From: a virus
Length of the DNA stretch: 45,590 nucleotides
IMG/VR virus record: IMGVR_UViG_3300031578_000091
Location: 1-45,590 of that record
Reading direction: 5' to 3' (one strand)
Part shown: positions 28,406-37,594 of the stretch, piece by piece
Numbering within the stretch: the first letter of the stretch is position 1
Layout of the letters: each line of letters starts with the position of its first letter
Made by a program: the position numbers and the translations under genes
Notes under the pieces: generated by a model
What the model was told of the DNA's origin: nothing
The model's database searches: none
Seen by the model: the letters and a program-made list of their open reading frames with translations, nothing else

Positions 28406-28786
28406 ATGTCAACAGAGGAGAAGGTGAACACCATCTCTCTCCCCGTTGCTGCAGACTATTCGTCTTATCAGTACTGCTGTGTCAAATCAGTGGCTGGTGT
28501 GGCGACTCTGTGTGCATCTCAGGGAGAGGATGGGATCGGGATCCTTTACACGAACCCGGACACGGCGGGGAAGGCTGCAACAATCGCAATGCTCAACGGC
28601 AGTGCGGTTGTCAAGGTCAAGCTCGGTGCCACTCTCGCTGCTGATGCTCTCGTGACTCCCGAGGCAACTACCGGGAGGATGGGTGCCGTTGCCACAGGCG
28701 ACTACGTCTGGGGACGGCTGAAGACTGGCGGGGTTGACGGAGACATCGTAGAGATGTATCCCGCTCCGATGTACGTCTCTGCCTGA
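28406..28786 (+). CDS. Capsid decoration (cement) protein, 126 aa
   Basis: ATG at 28406-28408 (AAGGGA upstream). Begins MSTEEKVNTISLPVAADYSS. Repeating Gly/Ala/Val pattern with GEDGIGILYTNPDTAGKAAT and LAADALVTPEATTGRMGAVA is typical of DUF2190-like capsid cement proteins. It sits directly before the major capsid gene, the usual place. Binds the outside of mature heads. Confidence 0.72.
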   Translation: MSTEEKVNTISLPVAADYSSYQYCCVKSVAGVATLCASQGEDGIGILYTNPDTAGKAATIAMLNGSAVVKVKLGATLAADALVTPEATTGRMGAVATGDYVWGRLKTGGVDGDIVEMYPAPMYVSA

Positions 28787-28859
28787 TCCTGATAGGGCTG
28801 ACGGGGATGAGGAAGAGTGAAGTCAACAATGCTCTAACTTTCACGAGGAGGATGAAGAG

Positions 28860-29846
28860 ATGAAACCGACTCCGGGAGATGTTCACGTAAACACTCCCCT
28901 CACGAATATCTCGATTGCCTATCTTCAGGCAGCGAGTAACTTCGTTGCGGACCAGATCTTCCCGAACGTGCCGGTGACGAAGCAGTCCGATAGGTACTAC
29001 ACCTATGATCGGGGCTACTTCAACCGGGACGAGATGAAGGTCCGTGCTCCTGCAACGGAGAGCGCCGGAGGGCACTACTCGGTGGACAACACACCGACCT
29101 ACTACGCTCCGGTGTACGCCTTCCATCACGACATTGATGACCAGCGCCGGAGCAATTCGGACGCGGTCCTCGATCCTGACAGGGAGGCAACAGAGATCTG
29201 CACTCAGAAGGCCCTCATCAAGCGTGAGGTCCTCTGGGTGAGCAAGTACTTCGTCACGGGTGTCTGGACCACCGAGTACACTGGAGTCTCCGGGACTCCG
29301 ACCGGTGCCCAGTTCAAGCAGTGGAACGATGCTGCTTCCACACCCATCGAGGACATCCGTCACCGGAAGACCGACATCCTGAAGCTCACCGGCTTCGAGC
29401 CTAATACGCTGGTTGTCGGTCAGGAAGTGTTCGATTCTCTGATCGATCACCCGGACATCGTTGACCGCGTCAAATACGGTCAGACGGCTCCCGGTCCTGC
29501 AATGGTGGATGCTCCAGAGCTCGCTGCTCTGTTCAAGATCCCCAGGGTGTTCGTGATGAAGGCAATCCAGAACACGGCGAATGAGGGTGCATCGAACGTG
29601 CACGCCTTCATCGGTGGGAAAGCAGCGCTGCTCTGCTACTCCACACCGTCACCGGCGCTCATGACTCCGACTGCCGGGTATACGTTCTCATGGACGGGAT
29701 ACCTCGGAGCTGCTCCTCAGGGACAGCGGATCATGAGGTTCCGTATGCAGCCTATCAAGTCCGACAGAGTCGAGATCGAAATGGCCTTCGATCAGAAGCT
29801 CGTTTCAGCAGACCTCGGCTGCTGGTTCGGTTCGGCTGTCGCTTAA
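28860..29846 (+). CDS. Major capsid protein, 328 aa
   Basis: HK97-fold head subunit, inferred from position (protease - scaffold - cement - MCP - connectors) and sequence style. Begins MKPTPGDVHVNTPLTNISIA; contains QIFPNVPVTKQSDRYYTYDR and PNTLVVGQEVFDSLIDHPDI, which recur in MCPs of long-tailed phages with this layout; ends with IEMAFDQKLVSADLGCWFGS. Ribosome site GAGGAGG. No large N-terminal delta domain is present, in line with a separate scaffold. Confidence 0.85.
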   Translation: MKPTPGDVHVNTPLTNISIAYLQAASNFVADQIFPNVPVTKQSDRYYTYDRGYFNRDEMKVRAPATESAGGHYSVDNTPTYYAPVYAFHHDIDDQRRSNSDAVLDPDREATEICTQKALIKREVLWVSKYFVTGVWTTEYTGVSGTPTGAQFKQWNDAASTPIEDIRHRKTDILKLTGFEPNTLVVGQEVFDSLIDHPDIVDRVKYGQTAPGPAMVDAPELAALFKIPRVFVMKAIQNTANEGASNVHAFIGGKAALLCYSTPSPALMTPTAGYTFSWTGYLGAAPQGQRIMRFRMQPIKSDRVEIEMAFDQKLVSADLGCWFGSAVA

Positions 29847-29869
29847 CAGTGAAGGGAGTTGTTGTCATT

Positions 29870-30406
29870 ATGACAAAGGAGACCCGACAGCCCTTCACTC
29901 AGACAGGTGAGTATCACGCTCGGCGCGGGTTCCGGTTTCATGGCCGGGACTACGCGCCGGGTGATGAGTTCCCCTGGAGACAGCTGAGCTGTTCAGCACG
30001 CAAGCTGAAGCTGCTCTATGAAGGGCGATTCATTGACCCTGGTCCTGCACCGGCTGAAGAGCCTGAAGCTCCTCCTGTGGAACCAGAGACTCCTGTGATC
30101 GATGAGATCGAGCAGGAAGAGAAGGAGACCACAACAGGAGAGGGAGCTGAGGATCCTGGTGTATCTGAGGAGAAGGATGAGGAGACGAAGGAACCTGAAG
30201 AGAAGGTTGAAGAGCCTGAGAAGAAGGATCCTCAGAGCTTCAAATTCAATCCGAAGAAGCACAAGGTAGTGAGTGTAGGATCCGGGGGATGGAAGGTCAC
30301 CACGAAGAGCGGGAAGCACCGTCTCTCGGTGACCTCAAAGGAGGCGCAACGACTGAAGAAGGTCAAAAAGACCACGGAGGTCAGGCCTGAAGAGATCGTT
30401 GAGTAG
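29870..30406 (+). CDS. Hypothetical virion-region protein with acidic middle, 178 aa
   Basis: ATG at 29870-29872. N-terminal domain (about 55 residues, FRFHGRDYAPGDEFPWRQLS) resembles small SH3-like head/fibre domains. The middle 80 residues are Glu/Pro/Thr rich and disordered. The C-terminal 50 residues are basic (FNPKKHKVVSVGSGGWKVTT). May link the capsid to DNA or a neighbour protein. Unrecognised. Confidence 0.6.
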   Translation: MTKETRQPFTQTGEYHARRGFRFHGRDYAPGDEFPWRQLSCSARKLKLLYEGRFIDPGPAPAEEPEAPPVEPETPVIDEIEQEEKETTTGEGAEDPGVSEEKDEETKEPEEKVEEPEKKDPQSFKFNPKKHKVVSVGSGGWKVTTKSGKHRLSVTSKEAQRLKKVKKTTEVRPEEIVE

Positions 30407-30412
30407 AAACTG

Positions 30413-30802
30413 ATGGGAGCAGAAGCGGACCGGGTGATGGGGGAGTTCTTTCGGGCTCTACAGAAGGAAGTCAAGATCATAGCTCTCGACATCAACGAGG
30501 GACTGATAGACAAGACTCCTGTGGATACCGGCTGGGCAAGAGCAAACTGGATCCTCAATATAGGTACACCATTTGAGGGTCCGATAGGTACCAGGGACTC
30601 CTTCAATACTGGACAACAAGAAGTTGGAATGGCAGCGGTTGCTAGTCAGTACCAGCTCAGTGACGGTCCTGTGTTTATAAGTAACAACGTGCCATACATC
30701 GAGTCACTTAATGCAGGTAAGTCAGACCAGGCTCCGGCAGGTTTCATCGAAGAGATCATTGATCGAGTTGTCGAAGAGTCGAACAGGAGGATCCTGAAGT
30801 GA
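30413..30802 (+). CDS. Tail completion / neck protein, HK97 gp10-like, 129 aa
   Basis: Joins tail to head. Diagnostic pattern TPVDTGWARANWILNIGTPF ... ISNNVPYIESLNAGKSDQAP AGFIEEIIDRV, as in gp10-like connectors. Normal size; the stop overlaps the next GTG. Confidence 0.8.
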   Translation: MGAEADRVMGEFFRALQKEVKIIALDINEGLIDKTPVDTGWARANWILNIGTPFEGPIGTRDSFNTGQQEVGMAAVASQYQLSDGPVFISNNVPYIESLNAGKSDQAPAGFIEEIIDRVVEESNRRILK

Positions 30803-31221
30803 CAATAAACGAAGCAAGGGAGATAATTTATCAATACCTTGTGAGTAACTGGTCACCTCCGTCTCCTACTGTTCCGTACACCTTCGATGGTGAGAGCTTC
30901 GACTCTAAGGGAAAAGCTGAGTACATCCGTCTCTCTGTCCATCAGGCAGGTAGAGATCAGCACACGCTCGGTGGTATTAATAACCGAGTGTTCAGGAGTC
31001 GAGGGTTCGTCTTGATTCAGATTTTTGTCCAAGCTGATCGAGGTCTCCTGCGGCTGGACGCGCTGGGCAAGACAGCCCTCGACCTTTATGAAGGGAAGAC
31101 AATCAGTCAAGTAGCATTTAATGCTGGACAATACCGTGAAAGACCTGATGAGAACAAGTCTGACGGGACCTGGAGAAGAGGCAATGTCACGGTACCTTTT
31201 ACCTATGATGAGATCAAGTAG
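30799..31221 (+). CDS. Tail terminator protein (DUF4128-like), 140 aa
   Basis: GTG start in a GTGA overlap. Starts VTINEAREIIYQYLVSNWSP; a small alpha/beta protein with RLSVHQAGRDQHTLGG and IQIFVQADRGLLRLDALG, typical of tail terminators directly before the tail-tube gene. Caps tail growth. Confidence 0.75.
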   Translation: MTINEAREIIYQYLVSNWSPPSPTVPYTFDGESFDSKGKAEYIRLSVHQAGRDQHTLGGINNRVFRSRGFVLIQIFVQADRGLLRLDALGKTALDLYEGKTISQVAFNAGQYRERPDENKSDGTWRRGNVTVPFTYDEIK

Positions 31222-31235
31222 GAGGTGTAGCTTCG

Positions 31236-32741
31236 ATGAGCAAGGTATCAACTAACACGGTTTCACTGGCAGTCGCTCGAGAGGATTCTCTCGCTGTACT
31301 CCCAGGGAGTCCGAAGTGGGAGCTGCTCGAACCGAACAGTATAGGATCTTACGGAGCAACCATCAACACGGTTTCCCGAAATCCTATCTCAAAGGATCGG
31401 CAGCGAAAGAAGGGGACCATCACCGATCTCGACAGTGCAGTCGAGTTCGAGGCTGATCTCACAATGGAACACGTCACCACGTTCCTTGCAGCGTTCGTGT
31501 TCGCTCTTCCGAACGGACCGAACGTATACGGGGACCAGGAGACAGACACCATCACCGGAGTTGATGGAACGGCAGAGGAGTATGATGTCAGCGCGAACGG
31601 AGACCTCGCTGCAGGACAGCTCATCTACTGCCGAGGTTTCACAAACTCTGACAACAACGGTCTCAAGACTGTGGCAGCTGGTTCCACAGGAACAGCTATT
31701 GCTGTTGAGGAAGACCTGGTGACAGAGGGATCCCCACCAGACAATGCACGGATAGAGGTCTGTGGATTTGAGGGAGCGGCGGGTGACCTCGAGATCGATG
31801 CAAGCGGTAACCTCATCAGCACTGTCCTGGACTTCACCACTCTCGACCTCACGGTCGGTCAGGTGATCTGGATCGGCGGTACTGCTACGCTGAACCGGTT
31901 CGCTCTGGACATCTCGAGCAGTGTCAACAGAGGCTGGGCAAGGATCACTGCAATAGCAGCGAACGAGCTCACTCTCGACAAGAAGACCAGCACCTACCAG
32001 ACCGACAACGGAGCAGCGAAAGAGATCCACGTCTACTTCGGACACTTCATCCGTAACGTCTCAGTGGATGACGTGGACTATGATGAAGCAAGTTATCAGT
32101 TCGAGCTCACACTGCCGGATCTCGAAGCAGTGGGAACTGATTGCTATGAGTACGCGAAGGGGAACTACTGCAACACCCTGGCCTTCAGTCTCCCTCTCGC
32201 TGACAAGGCAACGTGCTCCTTCGGTTTCGTGGGAACGGACACGGAGCCTCCTGACACTTCGCGTGCTACAGGAGCGGACACTCCGCTGCTTCCGGTGCAG
32301 ACAACGGCGTTCAATACGTCAGCTGACATTGCACGTCTGAGGATCACCGAGGTAGATGAGACCGGGCTCACTACCTACTTCAAGAGCCTCACTCTGACGC
32401 TCAACAACAATGCCTCCCCGGAGAAGGCGCTCGCTAATCTGGGAGCAGTCTTCATGAACGTGGGGAACTTCGATGTCAATATCGAGGCTCAGGTCCTGTT
32501 CACGAACAAGGCAGTCCCTGCAGCGATACGGGCAAACACTACCGTCACTATGGACTTCAGCTTGCGTAATGATGACGGTGGTCTGTTCTTCGATCTCCCC
32601 GCTATGACGCTCGGTGGAGGAGACAAGGAACTCCCGGAGAACGAGACGGTGCTCATGAATACACCGGCGCAAGCGTTCGAGGATCCGACACTCGGGACAT
32701 CAATCGGTATCTCGCTCTTCCCCTACCTGCCCAGCTCGTAG
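31236..32741 (+). CDS. Major tail tube protein, 501 aa
   Basis: Long tail tube subunit. Start MSKVSTNTVSLAVAREDSLA; GATINTVSRNPISKDRQRKK and the alternating Thr/Asp/Gly beta pattern match phage tail-tube family 2. It is longer than the usual 200-350 residues. Residues about 150-260 look like an extra Ig-like or decorating domain inserted before the C-terminal tube part. ATG after AGGAGGTG. Followed by a hairpin and the chaperone pair. Confidence 0.82.
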   Translation: MSKVSTNTVSLAVAREDSLAVLPGSPKWELLEPNSIGSYGATINTVSRNPISKDRQRKKGTITDLDSAVEFEADLTMEHVTTFLAAFVFALPNGPNVYGDQETDTITGVDGTAEEYDVSANGDLAAGQLIYCRGFTNSDNNGLKTVAAGSTGTAIAVEEDLVTEGSPPDNARIEVCGFEGAAGDLEIDASGNLISTVLDFTTLDLTVGQVIWIGGTATLNRFALDISSSVNRGWARITAIAANELTLDKKTSTYQTDNGAAKEIHVYFGHFIRNVSVDDVDYDEASYQFELTLPDLEAVGTDCYEYAKGNYCNTLAFSLPLADKATCSFGFVGTDTEPPDTSRATGADTPLLPVQTTAFNTSADIARLRITEVDETGLTTYFKSLTLTLNNNASPEKALANLGAVFMNVGNFDVNIEAQVLFTNKAVPAAIRANTTVTMDFSLRNDDGGLFFDLPAMTLGGGDKELPENETVLMNTPAQAFEDPTLGTSIGISLFPYLPSS

Positions 32742-32759
32742 GACTAGGTGAGATAGATA

Positions 32760-32786
32760 TGAGGCTCTAGTCGGAAGAGAGTCTCA
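32760..32786 (+). other. Hairpin between tail tube and chaperone genes
   Basis: TGAGGCTCT (32760-32768) pairs with AGAGTCTCA (32778-32786), including one G-U pair, 9-base loop. No T-run; probably lowers expression of downstream genes relative to the tail tube. Confidence 0.4.
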
Positions 32787-32810
32787 CAGGAGACCACAAA
32801 GGAGACCGAC

Positions 32811-33272
32811 ATGACAATGTCGTTTAATCAGCTGAAGGCACTCGAGCTCAACGATGAGATGACCGCTGAGCTCACACTGCATGACATTGAGAACCCAGAC
32901 GGAACGTCCCCTACTTTGTTCCTCGCTCCTGCAACCGAGGTGAACAAGGGATATTTCAACGGGCTGCTCCGTAGATCCAGGAAGAACATGAGGAACATCC
33001 AGGAGCAGAACTTCGATACCTCAATGATAAAGGACAATCGAGACAATGACCGTGTGCTCTATGCGAAGTACATAGTCAAGGGCTGGAAGAACGTGAAGGA
33101 TGACAAGGGCAAGGATGTCCCCTTCAATGAAGAGAACTGTCAGGGGTTCCTAGAGGCGCTCCCTGACTGGCTCTTCGACAAGGTCCGCAACTTTGCAACG
33201 ATTGTCAGGAACTTCGTCACCGGTGATATGCCTGACGCGGAGACGACCTCAAAAAACTTGCAGGAAGGCTGA
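32811..33272 (+). CDS. Tail assembly chaperone, G-like short form, 153 aa
   Basis: ATG with AGGAGACCGAC. Starts MTMSFNQLKALELNDEMTAE; a small alpha/beta chaperone between tail tube and tape measure, the universal place. Ends shortly after a slippery A AAA AAC, so some ribosomes make the longer form. Confidence 0.82.
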   Translation: MTMSFNQLKALELNDEMTAELTLHDIENPDGTSPTLFLAPATEVNKGYFNGLLRRSRKNMRNIQEQNFDTSMIKDNRDNDRVLYAKYIVKGWKNVKDDKGKDVPFNEENCQGFLEALPDWLFDKVRNFATIVRNFVTGDMPDAETTSKNLQEG

Positions 33273-33592
33273 AGTGGGAGCTTGAATGGGAGGAAAAGGG
33301 ATTTGTTGCGAAGGCAGCTGCAGAACGTGGTCAACCAATCCCGGAGTGGTTGCAGAATGAACCAATCCTCCTCCCAGGAGACAACTTCTATCTGACAGCC
33401 TTCTATGAGTTGAGTACGTGCCGAGCTTTCGGCTGGACTCTGGGACCTATACCCTGGAGGGATCTTGTTTTCTATGCTCAATATGCAGGGCTCGAGGAAG
33501 ATCTCTTTCCGGTGTTTGTCCTCACTCTCCGTGCAATGGACGCGGTCTATCTGGAGCACTCGAAGAAGAGACTTGCTTCAGAGGGGAAGTAG
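32811..33592 (+). CDS. Tail assembly chaperone, GT-like frameshift product, about 260 aa
   Basis: Reading slips back one base at A AAA AAC (33251-33257, codons TCA AAA AAC). The -1 frame continues SKKLAGRLKWELEWEEKGFV and on through LPGDNFYLTAFYELSTCRAF to a TAG at 33590-33592. The second part has no ribosome site of its own, and the only in-frame start (TTG near 33350) lies far inside the domain, so frameshifting is the natural explanation. It loads the tape measure during tail assembly. Confidence 0.8.
33251..33257 (+). other. -1 programmed frameshift slippery site
   Basis: A AAA AAC in the correct phase (X XXY YYZ), 15 bases before the zero-frame TGA. Matches the slippery sequence used by many G/GT tail chaperones. 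Confidence 0.8.
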
Positions 33593-33595
33593 ATA

Positions 33596-36394
33596 ATGGC
33601 TGAGTTCTGGGTGAAGGTAAAGGTCGATCCCTCCGGCGCTCAACGAGGAGCGAAGCAGGTCAAGGGAGCTCTCGGTGGAGTAGAACAGCGAGCAAAGCAG
33701 CTGCACGGGATGCTCATGAGGACCTTCGGAGCAATCGGTCTCGCTGCCGGTGTAGGTGTAACTATTAAGACACTCGCTGACTTCTCTCAGGAGATGTCAA
33801 CGGTCCGTGCTATTACTCAGGCAACGGCTGCTGACTTCACCCAGCTCCGAGAAGTGGCAAAGGATCTCGGAGCAACTACCCGGTTCAGCGCTTCCCAGGC
33901 TGCAGAGGGGATGAAGTTCCTCGCTCGTTCAGGATTCTCTGTTGCAGAGGTAGCAGAGACAATCGATGATACTCTCCGACTTGCCCAGGCTGGAGCCTTA
34001 GGACTCGGTGAAGCATCAAGTATCTCAGCAAATGTCCTCCGAGGGTTCCGTCTGGAGGCCGATGAAGCAGGCAGGGTTGTAGACACTCTTGCTCTTGCAG
34101 CTAACTCAGCAAACACCGATGTCAGACAGCTCGGAGATGCAATGAGCTTTGTTGCTCCTGTGGCAGCTGGAGTGGGGATCGAGATAGAGACGGCCTCTGC
34201 TGCAATAGGGGCTCTGTCAGATGCAGGGCTTCAGGCAAGTATGGCAGGCACTGGTCTCAGGAGAGTGCTGTCAACTCTTGAGGCTCCTACATCTAATGAG
34301 ACGAAGCTGCTCAAGGCAATGGGAATATCTGCTGAAGAGGTACGTGTGAGTCAGGTAGGGCTGATCCAGTCCCTCCAGCGCCTGCAGGATGCTGGGATTG
34401 ATACGGGGAAGGCACTCGAGCTCTTCGGTGATCGAGGAGGTCCGGCCTTCGAGGTCATGGTCAAGAACATCCCGAAGATTGTAGAGCTTGAGCAGAAACT
34501 AAACAACTCTGCAGGGACAGCGAAGAGGATCTCAGACATCATGGATGACAATCTCAAGGGAGCTCTCTTTGCCGTCAAATCAGCGTTTGAGGCTGTCATC
34601 ATTGCAATGGGAGAGACGGGATCAGAGACAGGGCTCACTCAGTTCCTTCGTGGTACTGCTGACACTCTTCGGTTCCTCGCACGGAATATGGACACCTTAG
34701 TCCACACAACTAAGGCGCTGGGGATTGCTTTTGCAATCACGTTCGCTCCTCAGCTCCTGGGACAGGCCATCACTCTGGTTGCACGGTTGACTCAGGGACT
34801 GGTGACTCTCTCAGCTAGTATGACAGCGCTGTCAGCGAAGGCTGCTGCAACGTCTATCTCAATGGGAAGAGTATCAGGTGCAACGATTGCCTTCCGTATA
34901 GCAGCCGTGAAACTGGGAGCAGCACTCAAGTCTCTCTGGGCTGTTATCATAGCGAACCCTCTCCTTGCAGTGGGAGCTGTGGCAATCGCTGGGTTCACTT
35001 TCATGTTCGATCAGATGAACAAGAAAATGGCAGAGGCTGAGGCTCAGCAGGATCGAGCTCACGCTAATGCACTGAAGATGATCCGAGCTCAGCTCAGGGA
35101 AGTACAGGCTCGAGTCCAGGCGAACAAGAACCTTGAGCAATATATCGCTGCAATGAAGAGGGAGAACACTCTGCTCGGGTTGACTATTGAGAAGCGCAAT
35201 GAGGAGACAGCAATCACGAAGGCGCTTGAACTTGCAAAGCGTCCTCTCACAGATATTGAACGAGAGACAATCATCAATCTCCTGAAGCAGAAGGAAGCAA
35301 TCGAGGCTCAGAACCAGGTGCTCAGGGAAGAGGCTTCTCTCCTCAATGAGATCTTAGGTCCTCAGAAGCAGTATGAGCACCAGCTAGGCCTTCTGGATTC
35401 TCTGCTCAAGAAGGGATCTATCTCTCTGGAACAATACAAGACAAAGCTCCAGGAGATGCAGGATACCTATGGGATTGCTGGGACAAGTGCTATGGATGAG
35501 TATCTGGATCGACTGAGGGAAGAGAACACCTTGCTCAAGATGAACCAGGAAGAGCAAGAACTCACGCGAGCTCTGATGTCAGCTCGAGCTGCTGCTGGTG
35601 GAGATCTCACTGTTCAACAGACAGCTGCTGTTGAAGCGCTGGTCAGAGAGAGGCAAGCTATACAAGACACAAACGATCAGCTCGCTGACTACAACAACCT
35701 ACTCATGCAGATCAAGGGTCCACAGATGGAGTTCACATATCAGACCGAGATATTGAAGCAGTTACTGTATGAAGGTAAGATCACTCTTGAGGAGTACATC
35801 CTAAAGTACAAGGAGCTACAGGAGACTATGCTGTCAGGAGGGGAGCTGCTTCCTCCTGGACTCGAAAGAGGGCTGCAGCGTCTCAAGGCCGAGATCACCG
35901 ATGTAGGAGGCCTTGCAGAGAATACTCTGGTCAATGCCTTCCACGGAGCTCAGGACGCTCTGACATCCTTCATCACTACTGGGGAGATGAACTTCAAGGG
36001 CTTCGTTGATGGGATCCTGGCAAATCTCACCAGGCTCCTGATGAACAAGCTGCTCATGAGCCTGATCCCAGGACTCGGTGGAGCTGGTGGAGCATCTGCC
36101 GGTGGTGGTACTGTACCTATCCCAGGCTTCCAGCATGGAGGAGGCTTCAAGGTAGGAGGAAGCGGTGGACCGGACAGCAAAATGGTTGCAATGAGACTTA
36201 CTCCTGGTGAGCGTGTAGATGTCTCACGTCCAGGAGAGTCCCCGAACGTCAATGTGGAAGCTCCCCAGGTTAACGTGAAGGTTGTCAATGTAGAGGACCA
36301 GTCCACGTCCCTTTCTGCTCTGGGATCCACTGAGGGTGAAAAAATCATCATGAACACGGTGAGAAGAAATATGAGTTCAATCAGGAGGATGTAA
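33596..36394 (+). CDS. Tape measure protein, 932 aa
   Basis: Sets tail length and helps DNA entry. The N-terminal third has the TP901-like core (AAEGMKFLARSGFSVAEVAE ... SFVAPVAAGVGIEIETASAA IGALSDAGLQ). Two hydrophobic segments at residues about 375-395 and 440-465 (VIIANPLLAVGAVAIAGFTF); long coiled coils follow, with an internal repeat at about 510-560 and 640-700 (REENTLLKMNQEEQELTRAL). Gly/Pro-rich C-terminus. At about 0.15 nm per residue it implies a tail of roughly 130-140 nm. Confidence 0.93.
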   Translation: MAEFWVKVKVDPSGAQRGAKQVKGALGGVEQRAKQLHGMLMRTFGAIGLAAGVGVTIKTLADFSQEMSTVRAITQATAADFTQLREVAKDLGATTRFSASQAAEGMKFLARSGFSVAEVAETIDDTLRLAQAGALGLGEASSISANVLRGFRLEADEAGRVVDTLALAANSANTDVRQLGDAMSFVAPVAAGVGIEIETASAAIGALSDAGLQASMAGTGLRRVLSTLEAPTSNETKLLKAMGISAEEVRVSQVGLIQSLQRLQDAGIDTGKALELFGDRGGPAFEVMVKNIPKIVELEQKLNNSAGTAKRISDIMDDNLKGALFAVKSAFEAVIIAMGETGSETGLTQFLRGTADTLRFLARNMDTLVHTTKALGIAFAITFAPQLLGQAITLVARLTQGLVTLSASMTALSAKAAATSISMGRVSGATIAFRIAAVKLGAALKSLWAVIIANPLLAVGAVAIAGFTFMFDQMNKKMAEAEAQQDRAHANALKMIRAQLREVQARVQANKNLEQYIAAMKRENTLLGLTIEKRNEETAITKALELAKRPLTDIERETIINLLKQKEAIEAQNQVLREEASLLNEILGPQKQYEHQLGLLDSLLKKGSISLEQYKTKLQEMQDTYGIAGTSAMDEYLDRLREENTLLKMNQEEQELTRALMSARAAAGGDLTVQQTAAVEALVRERQAIQDTNDQLADYNNLLMQIKGPQMEFTYQTEILKQLLYEGKITLEEYILKYKELQETMLSGGELLPPGLERGLQRLKAEITDVGGLAENTLVNAFHGAQDALTSFITTGEMNFKGFVDGILANLTRLLMNKLLMSLIPGLGGAGGASAGGGTVPIPGFQHGGGFKVGGSGGPDSKMVAMRLTPGERVDVSRPGESPNVNVEAPQVNVKVVNVEDQSTSLSALGSTEGEKIIMNTVRRNMSSIRRM

Positions 36395-36405
36395 GGAGAC
36401 TCAAT

Positions 36406-37590
36406 ATGGCAACAACTACAGGAACAGCCTCGAACCACAATGACCTTCTGGACAAGCTCCAGACCTGGCTGGTGGGGACTGCCGGATGGACTCAGCTCGA
36501 GTACACCGAAGTAGACAAGGAGGCAACGGCTGTTGCAATCAATGGTGGAGGCACCGGATACGCTGTGGATGATGTGCTCACTGTCTCCGGTGGAACCTAC
36601 ACCACTCAGACAACCTTGACAGTCACCTCGGTCTCCGGTGGAGTCATTGACGGGATCGAAGTCACTGAGCCTGGTCAGTACTCCGCACTTCCGAGCAACC
36701 CGGTCAGTGTCACCGGTGGAACTGGATCCGGTGCTACATTCAATATGACTTATGACTTCATCACCACTCTGGACATGACTCTCTCCCTACAAGCTCCAGG
36801 CAACGGAGCGAGCGCTCGAGTGTATATCAATATCAACACAGAGCATGATGAAGGAGATGCCTTCTACTCATGGAAGATCTTCGGTGCAACAGGCTATGAT
36901 GCCGGGGAGGTTTATGGATCCATGCCCGGAGCTGGGGGACCTACCTACTTCAACCTGTGGCAGAACGTCATCACCTACTGGTTCTATGCTAATGACCGGC
37001 GCGTGATAGTTGTAGCAAAGTGCTCAACGAACTACATGAGCATGTATGCAGGCTTCTTCCTTCCGTTCGCTCTTCCTACGGAGTACCCCTTCCCTCTGGC
37101 AATCATTGCAAGTTATCCTGACATTGAAGCGCCGGATCTGAACAATGCAAGGAACTCCATGATTGCAGATCCTGGATCCGGTGGAGCTGCCTGGTACAGG
37201 AGAAGAACTACAGGGACTTGGGTACAGATTGAGAACCAGAACAGCTCTGTTGTATCCATTGCTCCTGCTTCCGGGCAGAGGCCGTTCATCTGGCCTCATA
37301 AGACAGGAAGGATTGAAACCTCGTTCACTCCGAGCAACCCGAACTTCTGGGGACCAAATGGGTTCCACACCATGAAGCTGAACGCTAACAATGAGAGTGT
37401 TCTGATGCAGTGTCACATTGTGGATCTGGATGATCTCACTGCTGTAGGAGCTCTCGAGGGAGTCTTCTCCACCACAGGATTCAATAGAACGACAGAACAG
37501 GTGCTCACTCTAGGAGCTCGAACATTCAAACTATTTCAGAGGGCTTTCCGCAATCAGCCCGGTGACTTCTTCGCCGTTGAGGAGGTATAG
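36406..37590 (+). CDS. Tail virion protein with Gly-rich insert, 394 aa
   Basis: Starts MATTTGTASNHNDLLDKLQT. The core resembles the neighbouring 37595 product: start with DLL..L..W/F...GWTQ, then WFYANDRRVIVVAKCSTNYM and a PLAIIAS segment, as in distal-tail virion proteins of some siphoviruses. Residues about 38-120 are an insert with repeated GGGTGYAVDDVLTVSGG-type motifs. Direct role not known; perhaps a tail-tip or adhesin component. Confidence 0.7.
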   Translation: MATTTGTASNHNDLLDKLQTWLVGTAGWTQLEYTEVDKEATAVAINGGGTGYAVDDVLTVSGGTYTTQTTLTVTSVSGGVIDGIEVTEPGQYSALPSNPVSVTGGTGSGATFNMTYDFITTLDMTLSLQAPGNGASARVYININTEHDEGDAFYSWKIFGATGYDAGEVYGSMPGAGGPTYFNLWQNVITYWFYANDRRVIVVAKCSTNYMSMYAGFFLPFALPTEYPFPLAIIASYPDIEAPDLNNARNSMIADPGSGGAAWYRRRTTGTWVQIENQNSSVVSIAPASGQRPFIWPHKTGRIETSFTPSNPNFWGPNGFHTMKLNANNESVLMQCHIVDLDDLTAVGALEGVFSTTGFNRTTEQVLTLGARTFKLFQRAFRNQPGDFFAVEEV

Positions 37591-37594
37591 AAGT

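Noticed and set aside
28632-28650. Sigma54-like word TGGCACCGAGCTTGAC on the minus strand
   Set aside because: GA instead of the invariant GC at -12, and it lies inside the cement protein gene with no leftward gene behind it.
28668-29603. Leftward frame of 311 codons
   Set aside because: Antisense to the major capsid gene; composition is that of a mirror frame.
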